A stretch of 64,000 nucleotides of DNA from Phoronis australis. Its lineage: Eukaryota > Phoronida > Phoronidae. Below are positions 21,019 through 32,512 of the stretch, piece after piece. A program made the position numbers and the translations under genes. The notes under the pieces were generated by a model. The model did no database searches. It was given only the letters and a program-made list of their open reading frames with translations, and was not told the origin of the DNA. Each line of letters begins with the position of its first letter. Position 1 is the first letter of the stretch. The stretch covers positions 124,001-188,000 of the forward strand of contig NMRA01000177.1 in assembly GCA_002633005.1 (NCBI GenBank). Direction: 5' to 3'.

Positions 21019-24000
21019 TATATTTATTATCGTTTTGTTTTCGTTTTATGCAACACTTGTTTTTCATAAGTACTTTGAAAGTCCTAATTTTAGCAGCCCG
21101 TTTTGCTAAAATGGATCGTTTTAAAACCAATCTCTGATGGTGTTTTGAAGGACAGTGTACAAAGCACAGTACTTAAAAATTTCATTTGATTCCGGTAAGT
21201 CATTTCTGAGACCCCTGAGTTTCCAGCAAGTAGGCACAATTTTATTTACTCCCAGTGTGCCTATAGCAGAAAAATCCCCGGATGCGACCAAGAACGTATA
21301 TTTAGAAACTGAATCACTAGGTTTCACAGGAAATGGACTGCAAAACTTTTAAAATTAACTCCATGTACCTGTGGGAACACTGTAGTCTATTGGCTTCATT
21401 TGTCGGTATTCCAAAGTAGCGCTCTCAGTCTATGCAAAATTCATGTTTGTAATTTGAAAGTCTATTGACTGTTCGGTTAGCACGCAATAAAATGATATAA
21501 GTTATAAATCAATATTAGGCAGTTGTGCTAAATATCAATTGTTTTGGATTCAAGGGTGCATTGATAACAATCAATATTATAAAAATGAAACAAACAACAT
21601 TCTGTCGCATACTGCGTACACTGGTGGATCTAGGATGTTGCAGGGTCAACCATAGGTTTCGAAAAACATTTCAAATTTCAAAAAGGGTGTTTTCCAAACA
21701 TCATGCTAGCAGTTTTTTCGTAGTAAATCCACGTGTGCACAGTGAGATTGCTTAAAGAGCCTGGAACGTTATAACAGACTCAATTGCAATATTGAAATCG
21801 GTTCTCTTGCAGCAAAATAAAATTTGAACAGCTCACCAGATATTTATAGGGTTTGCTCGTGAAGATTATTAATTTCTGTTCATATCAAAAAATATTTTCT
21901 TTTAGTTTCAAAATTACGATTTGTCAACTGCTCGCCACTTCTTCGATTTTTCTCCCACAAGGCAAAGCACGTCTCCTTATTTGATCTAGCGCATTGCCCT
22001 TATATGACCTTTGACCTTAAGGGACTCTGAGCGCACGCGGGTATTTATCATAAGTGGGAGGGAGATTAGAAAATGAGTGGTAACCACAGAGTTTTTCCTT
22101 CACGCATATTACAGAAATTGTGAATTTTTCTGGAATTTTCCTCACAGGCTACAGTGAATTACTTTGTAATAGACGTTGAGAGATAGTACTTTCGTCAAGA
22201 TTTGTTTAAAAGATGTTTTGTTAGCTTTCGCGTTCCATACCTCTTTAACTGAATTCCTAACACAGTCCTTAATGTAAGAAACACTCACAGGAATGAGCAA
22301 AATACATACAGGTGACGGGCTGCTTCCTACAGTTCTTTTCATTGCAGTAGAAATTTGCCAGCACCTGTCACAGGTATACCATGATGACAATCATACTTCG
22401 TGATCCCCCCAGTGAGCATAGGCAGAACAACCTCAATGCAATGCTCTCGTCCTCAGATATCACACTTATGTGATGCTGGAAAACACAAACCACGTCATTT
22501 TTTACTTGCATTTTAAACAAGACCCCAATATGAAGGAGGAATGTTGTTTTCGACTGAACACTCTTGCTGATGTCAGCATAGCTGCAAACTAGTGTTGTTC
22601 ATTACAATGCCAGTGATTCATTTAATGAAGACTAAGTTTGAATGATTTTCAGCATTAAATGCACCATCTTTGTAGTTATACCTAGCAAATGTACTTTCTT
22701 GAAAGTTTTCAGTTTGGTACCAGTTTAAAAATTTATGTGAACACTGATAAAAGGAAGCAACTGATTAGACTTGATTAAACATTCATATATGTTAAAACCG
22801 GCACTATTGCATTGGTAAACAAGAGTGTTTCTTGCATTGACTTCAAGTAATACCTTGATATGAAGTTATGGAACATTGTTTGCCAGCAAAGTCCATTCTA
22901 CAGATGGCTCAGTTCTCTGATCATGTGGTGAATGCTCCTTGAGTCGTCTTGTTTGTTGATGATGCAGTGGTGATGCACACTGTGATGACACTTTAAATAC
23001 AAGACAATCATACAAAATGCCAGTGTGAGCAGTACTTGAATAACATTAAGTAATACTTTCTATGGAATATACATTGATGACAAAGTGTGAGTGCATCTTA
23101 AATTGAAAGTTCAGGGCCGGCTCAAACTGCTTCAATACCAAGTTGAGTTCCCGCATCAAACTTGTCAACACTGAGGAAATGAATGTTTTGGAAGCATTCA
23201 GCGCTGAAAAATAAGTTTTTTGCCACCTTTTTGAGCTATTTCAGCTCAAAAGTTGTTTCCAAAATAATTCACACTTTGAGATTCTCAAAAGCGAGCCAAT
23301 TTCAAGATGACCATTCCTCCATTGCATTTCACTAGGCGGCGATTACTTTACATTATCGGGAATGTGACATAAGCCAAGCTGTGATGTGAATAGTCGGGGA
23401 CAAGACAGTCTTACATTAATAAATTCATATTTCCATCTCTATCCCATTATTTATTCTCCAATAGTTAGTGACCCATTTCTTATTTCTTATCCATAAATAA
23501 GGCATTGCTTTAGTTAAATGATATTTTACTCGTGAATAATGCCAGCCATACATTTGCATTTCGCCCTGTAAAGCTGGCTAGAAACGAAAATAAAATTAGG
23601 CCTTTTACTCTCGTGAACGACTATATTCCCCGATGATCGCATGCCACAATATGTAAAGTTTCAAGAACTCGGAAATTAGAAGCTGAGGATCGCCTAATAA
23701 AATGTCGCTGGCTTCAAAACGTTATCTGGCACTGAGTGTAACATTAATTAGTCTATTATATACAAAAATGTCTTCGCATAATGAAGGGACAGTGGATAAC
23801 GGTTATAAACTGGCTCGACTTCATGCCAACAAAAATTTAATGATTTCCATCCTTCCGAAACATACCGAACTGGTTAATTTTCCAGTTAGTGACAAAAGGC
23901 ATTATGGAAGACAATACTAAGCCTTTGGTAGAGGTTTATTTCCGTTATTTGCCGATGGACTTCTTGCAACATGCACGTAGCACCAAACAGGCTGGTGAAA

Positions 24001-24166
24001 CGGCAAACCCATGAAACGCACTTATTACTAACCAAGATAACCAAGTTTGCATCATTAGTCCAATTACATTCAAGTGTCTGCATGACACTACCAGCTCGTG
24101 TACATGGCCTTCACTGATCGCCATTCTTTTAATTGTTTTTCCATAATCACTTTGAAAATATTTCAG
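21019..24166 (+). other. Intron of the PAN-TLDc gene, remainder
   Basis: No further exon was recognised on either strand. AT-rich, with short ORFs only. It ends with an acceptor (ATATTTCAG) before 24167. Confidence 0.5.
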
Positions 24167-24685
24167 ACATAAAAGACTCAAAGCTGTTGACATCAGACCA
24201 CGTGGCATTGTTGTCGCAGTGGTTGCCAGGTAAAGAATTCAGGCTCCTTTACAGAGCAACGGTAGACGGTATGTCGGCATCGACGTTCCACCGAAAATGT
24301 GACGGTAAAGGTGCCACCATAGCTATTGGGAAAGAGTTCAGTAGTGGCAGCACATTCGGAGGTTACGCTTCTGTCTCATGGACAAGTGCAGGTCGTTTCA
24401 AGAGCGACAGCAACGCGTTCGTGTTTCGGCTGTGTAGACAAGGATGCATGTCAGCCAGGTACAACCAGTACAAGCATCAACAATTCGCTGTGTACGATCA
24501 CCACCACAGTGGTCCAACCTAAAGCGGGGGTCTCGACCTGAGGTTTTTTAGTTGGAGCCACTCGTATAACAGCACCAACAAGTACTTCCCGTCTAACGGC
24601 TCCTGCTCTAAATCCACCTACAACGGCACACTCGGCTGTGGCAGACATGTTAAATGGACAGACGTTGAGGCGTGGAGAGTCGTTG
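24167..24685 (+). pseudogene. PAN/Apple-TLDc protein, TLDc exon with in-frame stop
   Basis: Begins after TTTCAG and ends at GTTG|GTAAG, both phase 1, matching exon 1 and copy A. It encodes a TLDc domain: DSKLLTSDHVALLSQWL, FRLLYRATVDG, the core GSTFGGYASVSWTS, and SDSNAFVFRL. The frame then reads DHHHSGPT, a TAA at 24520-24522, and continues in the same frame with SGGLDLRFF, HSYNSTNKYFPSNGSC and VKWTDVEAWRVV. The stop sits where the family has GPTFGG-type residues and copy A has Phe (GPRF). A premature stop removes the C-terminal strands, so this copy is likely a pseudogene; an assembly or base-call error, or a natural null allele, would look the same. No indel is needed to explain it. Confidence 0.8.
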
Positions 24686-25070
24686 GTAAGACTTCAGTCC
24701 CGCATGCTTATGAAATTGTTATTTTTATGAATGTCATAAGAAGTTCATGTTAACTCAACGTTTCGTCTATTCATGAGACATCATCAGGATGTGTACAGTA
24801 GGACAAGTGTCGATTACCGTTCAAGTCACATCCTTTCTAAAATTACTGAGTCGGATAACGTAGCTGTTAATGGACCTGAGAAAAAGAAAGTTTTCTTTTC
24901 TCTTGGTTACACCGAGCCAAGTAGTTTAAAATTGAAACGTCACTATCTCGCCTAATTATAAATTGCATAAACCCAGCCGTTCAGCTAATAGTTGTTTTTA
25001 GTCTTCGCAAACTTTCTAATATGCTGTGTAACTGAAATCACCCATCCCTTTATTAAATAAAAGCAATGTT

Positions 25071-25340
25071 TTGTATAAGGTTCAATGCGACAACTGTAAG
25101 CAATTCTATAATGGAATCATCCAGAGACGCCTCTGTGACAGGCTGAAGGAACATAACACCTCCGACAAAAGTAATATTTATAGGCATTGTGTTAGCAACA
25201 ACCACCAAGCCAGTTCAGTTAGTATTATTTGTAAAGAACCTGCTACAGAATTAATGCACAACACGGAGTCATTGGCCATTCAGGACCAGCATGCTACTGA
25301 TTCTCTCAATAACATGCAGAGCTCAGTGACCCTATGGTGA
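25071..25340 (+). pseudogene. GIY-YIG endonuclease fragment of a Penelope-like element
   Basis: Encodes LYKVQCDNCKQFYNG, then RRLCDRLKEH and IYRHCVSNNH. This is the family pattern: Tyr-Lys-(I/V)-x-C-x2-C, a Y-I-G-type motif, an Arg ~9-11 residues later, then Glu-His and a downstream His. Here the YIG Ile is Asn (YNG) and the block is followed by a stop at 25338-25340. The frame upstream is open for only ~13 codons. The fragment is ~90 residues with no RT, hence non-functional. Confidence 0.68.
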
Positions 25341-25435
25341 TGACCTGCTAACTTTCCCTGTCTCACTCTCATTTCATCACATGGATGTGACTTGAATGGT
25401 AATCGACACTTGTCATGGTTGTCATACTTTATATG

Positions 25436-25482
25436 TCCTGATGATGTCTCATGAATAGACGAAACGTTGAGTTAACATGAAC
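25436..25482 (+). ncRNA. Hammerhead-ribozyme-like core in Penelope terminus (candidate)
   Basis: CTGATGA at 25438, a short stem GTCT/AGAC with a 7-base loop, then GAAAC, resembling the CUGAUGA-stem II-GAAA core. There is one extra T between CTGATGA and stem II, which departs from consensus. The same sequence is present on the - strand in the left terminus. Hammerhead motifs are known in Penelope-like terminal repeats; activity here is unproven. Confidence 0.35.
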
Positions 25483-26293
25483 TTTATTTGTGCGACGATT
25501 GTCCGTTTTCTAATCGTACTATGGCCAATAAATGATGTAATTATTTTAAATGTCTGTCACGCAATGTATATTTTACCAATGTGCTGTACACTAAGCTTCA
25601 TGATGGTCACCCAGTCTAATGACCTAACAATTTTAAATTGGAAATTTGAAGGGGAAATACTAATTTCACAGAAAAGAAGTCAACATAAAAGTTGTTCAGA
25701 ATTTAAAGGAGATTTTCACCACATGTACATCTTCATCATAACCTTAGTGAAAATAAACTGATGCACAGTCATCCTCTCACGTCTCGCTCCAGCCATATAC
25801 AATATAACTAAGTGTCCACACTTACATTAACCTGTTAATATCTCCCTTACTAGTAATCGCAGCCATATGGTTTATATGAGAGAAATGTAGGGGAAACTGA
25901 AAACTGTGGAATGCACGTGCTCACATATCTAAACAACGCCCAGGGCTCTCTCAATTTTTGAAAGTGTCCTCGGGTGTGTGCACTCTCCTAGCGCAGCCCA
26001 GCTGGAGCTTATCATAATTGATTGAATACACCTATCGTGTTTAATAGGATAATTGGCAAGTCGGCTGACGTGGCCAGCGCAGGATAAGGTTGAATATTTT
26101 GTGGCTACCCATAAAATTGTGGGAAGTTATTGGAGCGTTTTAAATCGGTGTTTTCTGTCGAAAATTTTTGAAAACGCATTGCATTATAAAATTGGTATCA
26201 AATTATTCCTCGCTCAGTTTAACAGTGATATCTGGGCTCGAGAAAAATTACGATTCAACAAACGCGCACATAACCCGGGGAATACAACTGGTA

Positions 26294-26466
26294 CAGTGGC
26301 GGATCTAGGATACCATAAAGGGGGGCGTGGGCAACATCGTCAGGGAATTGGCCCGGGCATGAAGCGCGATGATTGGATCTGCACAAGCGGCGGTGGACTA
26401 TAAAAAAATAAAAAACGGTAACGTGATTCTGCGTCTGAGCCCCCCCCCCCCTTCGTCCGCTACGGT
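26294..26466. mobile_element. Short hAT-type insertion (CAGTGGCGGATCTAGG end)
   Basis: Starts CAGTGGCGGATCTAGG exactly where block 1 copy A continues without it (after 686). After a C-run and CGTCCGCTACGGTG, the flank again resembles copy A (CCTGA..TCAAT). The right TIR is degraded. No coding. Confidence 0.55.
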
Positions 26467-26512
26467 GGTCCTACCTGACCTCAATATTTCCTCATGCTTC
26501 ACTCTGTTGCTG

Positions 26513-26560
26513 CAGTGGCGGATCTAGGATATCACAAGGGGGGCCCAACATTTTGTCCGG
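26513..26560 (+). mobile_element. hAT-type terminal inverted repeat, other end not found
   Basis: CAGTGGCGGATCTAGG again, followed by a G-run. The opposite end could not be located before block 2 resumes at ~29030. Confidence 0.45.
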
Positions 26561-26642
26561 CAGTAAGCATTTGCTCAAACCACGATTGTAGATGCGCATA
26601 GCACCGAATGGGAGGAGGTCGGGAGGGGGGTTTGCTTCTAAC

Positions 26643-27221
26643 ACAAGGAGATGTCATTTGCCTTTCAAAACTAAAGCAAGACTTTGAAGCTGTTCTTCAG
26701 AAAGCTGGTGTGCATGAAGTTATTTGGACAGGCAATCTTAAGAAATATTGTTGAAGCTACTCACTGTTGTAGTTTGTGCCCGACTAAGAGATACAAAAGT
26801 GAATTGAGGCTAGTGTTCAATAATTCACTTGTTGACTCTAATTAACACAGCCCATTGTAACATATTTTGAATCAAACGTTTGCCCAAATAGTGCCCGCCT
26901 CCAAACAAGGACTTAGTGTTTGACCCTTCATTGCCTGCGGGCTAATCACCAGTGTGCAGTGCTGTACCCTCTCTAATCGACCATAGTTGGCTCCTTGGCG
27001 GTGGAGCTTTGCAGTTAATATGTATGGCAATGACCGCATCTCTATTGACAGTACTAAACGATGAACGCTGCAAGTGCAAAAAGAACATGTGTGCTGGGAA
27101 ACTGAGTTTGTGCTGCAATGCTGGGTCAAACTGTACAGAAATGTGCAGCTGTGACAACTATAGTAACACTAGCAACACTGACTGCATAACATTGGATAGT
27201 TCTTTGACAAGCCAGCCCTAA
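26643..27221 (+). pseudogene. Relic of a transposon-type protein with CXC-like cysteine cluster
   Basis: Two fragments in different frames. At 26645-26753 the frame reads GDVICLSKLKQDF ... AVLQKAGVHEVIW and stops. At ~27058-27180 it reads ERCKCKKNMC, LCCNAGSNC and TEMCSC, a C-x-C-x4-C ... C-x3-C-x-C cluster. This resembles the tesmin/TSO1-type CXC motif at the C-terminus of many transposon-derived animal proteins. Stops and frame changes separate the pieces. Family assignment rests on the cysteine spacing only. Confidence 0.4.
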
Positions 27222-27401
27222 ATAGACCTCCAACCCCGTTATTTCCTTTTTTGTATTAAAAAGTTAATTTTATTTGTTGATTAAGTCAAAGAAAGTACAT
27301 ACTTTGATCATTGTCATGTATTTGTCTCATACTGCTTGATAAACGCTGTTAGAATAATCCATTTTCATACAGTCTTTGTGCACATTCACAGAGATCATTC
27401 A

Positions 27402-27657
27402 ACTATATTGTTTTTGTACTATAACATATTTCTGGTGTATTATGCAAACAAGCTGTATTTTACACCATTAGTCAATGTTTTAGTCATTGAGACACAAATT
27501 TTGCACAGTCCCAAGTGTTTTGTGTTATTTTTGTTGCCTGACAATGCCAGAATAACTTCCTAATAACATTCAGACTTAGTTTGTATTTTGCCACTAGGTG
27601 TCTCTGCGTTTTTTAAATTTCACTGTTTACAATTAATTTACAATAGTAAAACATGTA
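27402..27657. repeat. 256-bp tandem duplication, unit 1
   Basis: Nearly identical to 27659-27914, both starting ACTATATTGTTTTTG and ending ACATGTA. The two units are separated by a single N at 27658. Confidence 0.85.
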
Positions 27658-27658
27658 N

Positions 27659-27914
27659 ACTATATTGTTTTTGTACTATAACGTATTTCTGGTGTATTAT
27701 GCAAACAAGCTGTATTTTACACCATTAGTCAATGTTTTAGTCATTGAGGCACAAATTTTGCCCAGTCTCAAGTGTTTTGTGTTATTTTTGTTGCCTGACA
27801 ATGCCAGAACTTCCTAGTAACATTCAGACTTAGTTTGCATTTTTGCCACAAGGTGTCTCTTTACATTTTTTAAATTTCACTGTTTACAATTAATTCACAA
27901 TAGTAAAACATGTA
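27659..27914. repeat. 256-bp tandem duplication, unit 2
   Basis: Second unit, with a few substitutions and small indels relative to unit 1. The lone N at the junction suggests an assembly join, possibly two alleles placed in tandem. Confidence 0.85.
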
Positions 27915-29029
27915 ATGTGAGTGTCATATTATTCAATACAATGGCACTGATGGGACCATATTACTTGTTTTACAAAAAACTATTTTCTAGAGGCCCTACA
28001 AAATCTGGCCCACCGACTATTAGTCTCTTCTCCCTTTTTATATAACGGTATGATAATACACTAATACCACGCTTCTAGAAAGCCCCAGTGATGAAAATTA
28101 TGTTTAAAAGTCATACAATACAGTCAAAAGATGACTTGAAAAACTCCTGTGATTCATCGCCTTCACCGATTGAGGATTAATCAGGTACTTAGTAGGTGAA
28201 ACATTCCCGTTGCGGTACTGAGGTACCCGATTCACAGCTTGAATTGGTTGGTGAAGGCAGCGCTTGTTTAGTGCCCCAGAACTTGGTAGTATCCTGGATC
28301 TGCTCATAAAATTCCTCTAACTGGTTTCCTGCGTGTCTATTAGGGGATAGAGGACCCCCTACCCCCTAGGGGACACGCAGGGAACCACCGAGATAGCTCC
28401 CTTCGGAGTTTGGATGGGTATTTTTTTTCTTCTCATTGGACATTTTTAGTTTATTATGTTTAAGTAGCCAGGTCGCTTTTAGTCCTAACTCCAAGGGGGA
28501 TCGATTTTCCAACAGTTTTTGTTCATATTCAGCCCTGCCAAACTACACGAATTCTGTGTTTTGTTTAGCACGTTTGATGGGCTTTTTCGCCATGTCCCTA
28601 CCACATGATCTGAAACTATCCGACAGATGTTCAACAGAATAATTGTTATTTTGTATGTCTGAAAATTACTGCTAGGTTGTATTTTCTATTTGTGTGATAT
28701 GTCCCACGAAGTCATTGGTACTTCTGGCTTGTTTGAATTTGCTCTGGTGCATTCCATTTGATGTACATACAATAGGGAAACGTGGAACAAATCGTTCATC
28801 CTGACTTCAAAGTCTCAGATATGCTCAAATGAGGAGGTGTCAACCATGGAGTAATCAATAGTACTTTATCCCCTCGAAGAAACAAAAGTGAATGTACCCT
28901 GTGGGTCAAACTTATACCGACCGTCAACAAATTTACTTAACGGAGCACATACTAGTTTAAAACCCCTTCTCATACTGATTTACGTTTGTCTAAATTTCTC
29001 TGGGTAACTCCAAGTGGTCATGTGTGTAC
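27915..29029. other. Noncoding; small hairpin near 28330
   Basis: TTTCCTGCGTGTC (28326) pairs with GACACGCAGGGAA (28371), with a pyrimidine/purine-rich loop. Otherwise nothing recognised. Confidence 0.45.
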
Positions 29030-31445
29030 CAATGTATTTACAGAGAGAAGGCAAAATGAAATTTAAAATCACACCCTTTCAAGTTTGATGAGACTTATTT
29101 GTTGGTCCAGCTTTTATAACCTTATCGACTTGTTAACATTTAAGTTTATCACCGCCTTCATCCATGACAGTCCACCACGACAGATTCACATCACGACTGT
29201 TCGTTCCTGGTCGACTTTATTTCTCGGTTCTCGGGTTTCACCGTCCCGGACTCGCATCACTGAGTAAATTGACTGTACAAGGCGATTTTAAATAAGAAAT
29301 TTCAGATTTCATTGAGCGTTTTAGTTCCTTGCCCTCATCCAAAATGCCTATGCCAGTTAAAGACCAGTGTTAGTTGTGCTGAGGTCCGTCGGGGATCTTT
29401 GACGTGAACTTAACTTGGTATTGCTAAATTCTACCTTCATAAAGTTTTAACAATGTAGGATATTACGTAAGCTGACAGAATACTGCACTCGTCTCAGATT
29501 TTGTCCATGTCATAAACCTGGAACGAGCGTAGGATTTGCTTTCTCACGTCAACCGTAAAAAACGGTCTTTTTGCCGAAAATCTCGACGTGTCTAAAACTT
29601 GCAACCAGATTACGCGACTTTTGTAAAAACACGCTTGCGCAATGTAAGTTGAACCCAGTTGCTTTTTGTTAATAATTTTACTTTAAACGTAACAACTATA
29701 AAATACATTTAGCTTCCGTTCAAATTGGAATCTAATATAATACTCTTTGAAGTTGTAACATTAAAACTTAACAAATGTTTATAAACAAAGTCAGCAGGGC
29801 TTCCCGCGCGTGAGCACTGAATTGACTTCCAGGATCTACGACATAAACTTGACTTGCTATCGCTAATTTCTACCTTTATAAAGTTTTCAACGTAGGATAT
29901 AAGGTAAATTAAAACTAATGCGACTTACTCTTTGAGTGGTTATTTGCTGATCAAATGTCACTTTTCTGTCTCCGACACTTCTGTACCATTGCAATAAACA
30001 AAGCTCATCACCAGGTCCACTTAATTGGGTCACACAGTAGGGAACGAAGAAAATTGCCAAAGAATACAACCACGATTTATGATGTTACGTTTTACACACA
30101 CTCAGCGACATCTAGTGGTACCGATACTGTAGGGAATGCCTGAGTAACGGTGTTTCATATATCAGTAAAGCATGTCATCTTCAATGCACACCAGCGCCAA
30201 TCATATACAATCTTCAGGGACCGAGTGACTTTATTTTGAAGGTAAAGACTTCAACATTGAAGCACAGTGCCTGGACTGCTGACAACTTGAACATCTTCTT
30301 TTACTGATACATCCTTGAAAACAGTTAAAATGGTACAAAACAGTTCACCCTTCATGGTAATATCTTCCTAGTACAGATGATATTGTAACGCTCTACGTGA
30401 CTGTTTCATATGGGTCCTGCTATGATGGCAAGCCGGGGTGCACGACGTAATCCGAATAACCCGAATGTCGATAAGAACTGCGAGAGATTTTCGAAGTAGT
30501 TCCCACCAACAGAGTTCCCCATGGAATTACTTTGCATGTATTTTTTGTTTATTTCTTTATTGAGTGTCTCTCGAGAACCTGGCCTGCACAGTCGACGATC
30601 GCTTTCCAGTACAGCCCTCCAGGACAATTGGGTAATAAGATGCAGATTGGTTGATAAATTAGTGAGTAATGAACGATATAAAAATTACTTTGTACAATTC
30701 ACAGGGATTGGATGCCTTTCTACATGTTGGTTTTGGGGTTCAGTCATCCGATATCTCAGACAGTGTGATTTGGACTCACTAGTAGATCTTAGTAGGAGCT
30801 CTTTTGGAATCAACTAAGATTCTAAAACACAATACAGCCATTGTGGGTTGATTTATGTGTGTTTCACTGGAAAGATCCCTTTGGGAAAAAATGATTACTT
30901 GCTCGCAAAATGACACAGATTGTTAGTTGATATCTTATTACACTGTATTTCTCAGCCATGTACCATGACAGACAAACTGTCAAAATGAACCCTGACTGGA
31001 ACATGTATTTGAAGTCCATGGCTGCATTTCCTGGAGTATTCAATCTCCAACCAGTCTTAAAAATTCCCAGTTTCATTCGAAAAAGTTGTTTAAAATGCCC
31101 CGTTTAATTAGAAATTGTATTCTGCCAATTAATATCACGAACAAACGCGGCACACCGCTTGCACAGGGCTCTTTCTATTTGAGAATAACATCTTTAGTAC
31201 TTACAATGTTTTAGGTTGTTATGCATATTCACAATGAATTACTGTGGTCTTGCACCACATTCACGGGGTTTTAACCGTGCAGATTCCTGGTATGCTCTGT
31301 TATGTCAGAAATATCATTCATTATATTATCATACCATAATGTTTTGCATCGCATTGTATTGCATTTCTTCGTGCTTTTGTATATTATTGTCTTTATTTTT
31401 ATAATATTATCACATAACAGTGGCATACGTCGCTTTGTTGATTTG
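29030..31445. repeat. Segmental duplication block 2, right copy
   Basis: Collinear with 1106-3605. It ends just before the CT microsatellite and assembly gap, so its true right boundary is uncertain. Confidence 0.8.
29400..29790. repeat. Low-copy repeat E, copy 3 of 3
   Basis: Lies inside block 2. It retains half of the hairpin seen at 15781-15878 (GTCCATGTCATAAA near 29500). Confidence 0.6.
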
Positions 31446-31504
31446 CAGGCCACTTGATCGTGTAACTCAATTGTTAGATATGAAGTAAAATTTAAGTTGT
31501 CTGT

Positions 31505-31538
31505 CCCTCCCTCTCTCTCTCTCCCTCTCTCTCTCTCC

Positions 31539-31569
<31 letters not shown>
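31505..31569. repeat. (CT)n microsatellite
   Basis: CT dinucleotides with occasional C or T interruptions, running into the gap. Confidence 0.95.
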
Positions 31570-32512
31570 NNNNNNNNNNNNNNNNNNNNNNNNNNNNNNN
31601 NNNNNNNNNNNNNNNNNNNNNNNNNNNNNNNNNNNNNNNNNNNNNNNNNNNNNNNNNNNNNNNNNNNNNNNNNNNNNNNNNNNNNNNNNNNNNNNNNNNN
31701 NNNNNNNNNNNNNNNNNNNNNNNNNNNNNNNNNNNNNNNNNNNNNNNNNNNNNNNNNNNNNNNNNNNNNNNNNNNNNNNNNNNNNNNNNNNNNNNNNNNN
31801 NNNNNNNNNNNNNNNNNNNNNNNNNNNNNNNNNNNNNNNNNNNNNNNNNNNNNNNNNNNNNNNNNNNNNNNNNNNNNNNNNNNNNNNNNNNNNNNNNNNN
31901 NNNNNNNNNNNNNNNNNNNNNNNNNNNNNNNNNNNNNNNNNNNNNNNNNNNNNNNNNNNNNNNNNNNNNNNNNNNNNNNNNNNNNNNNNNNNNNNNNNNN
32001 NNNNNNNNNNNNNNNNNNNNNNNNNNNNNNNNNNNNNNNNNNNNNNNNNNNNNNNNNNNNNNNNNNNNNNNNNNNNNNNNNNNNNNNNNNNNNNNNNNNN
32101 NNNNNNNNNNNNNNNNNNNNNNNNNNNNNNNNNNNNNNNNNNNNNNNNNNNNNNNNNNNNNNNNNNNNNNNNNNNNNNNNNNNNNNNNNNNNNNNNNNNN
32201 NNNNNNNNNNNNNNNNNNNNNNNNNNNNNNNNNNNNNNNNNNNNNNNNNNNNNNNNNNNNNNNNNNNNNNNNNNNNNNNNNNNNNNNNNNNNNNNNNNNN
32301 NNNNNNNNNNNNNNNNNNNNNNNNNNNNNNNNNNNNNNNNNNNNNNNNNNNNNNNNNNNNNNNNNNNNNNNNNNNNNNNNNNNNNNNNNNNNNNNNNNNN
32401 NNNNNNNNNNNNNNNNNNNNNNNNNNNNNNNNNNNNNNNNNNNNNNNNNNNNNNNNNNNNNNNNNNNNNNNNNNNNNNNNNNNNNNNNNNNNNNNNNNNN
32501 NNNNNNNNNNNN
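31570..32512. other. Assembly gap, 943 N
   Basis: Unsequenced. The open frames across it are artefacts of N. Confidence 1.

Larger units (their letters stand above)
24743..25482 (+). mobile_element. Truncated Penelope-like retroelement with inverted termini
   Basis: The outermost 47-48 bases are near-identical inverted repeats (start GTTCATGTTAACTCAACG, end CGTTGAGTTAACATGAAC). A further inverted block lies at 24802-24834 and 25383-25415. Between them is the C-terminal GIY-YIG-type endonuclease of Penelope-like elements; no reverse transcriptase remains. Penelope elements commonly carry terminal repeats in direct or inverted array. It lies in the intron after the TLDc exon, and the matching intron of copy A has no such insertion. 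Confidence 0.7.
24480..26293. repeat. Segmental duplication block 1, right copy
   Basis: Paralogue of 1-690. It is longer because of the Penelope-like insertion at 24743-25482; homology resumes around 25540 (GTCACGCAATGT) and again at 26105-26293. Confidence 0.7.
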
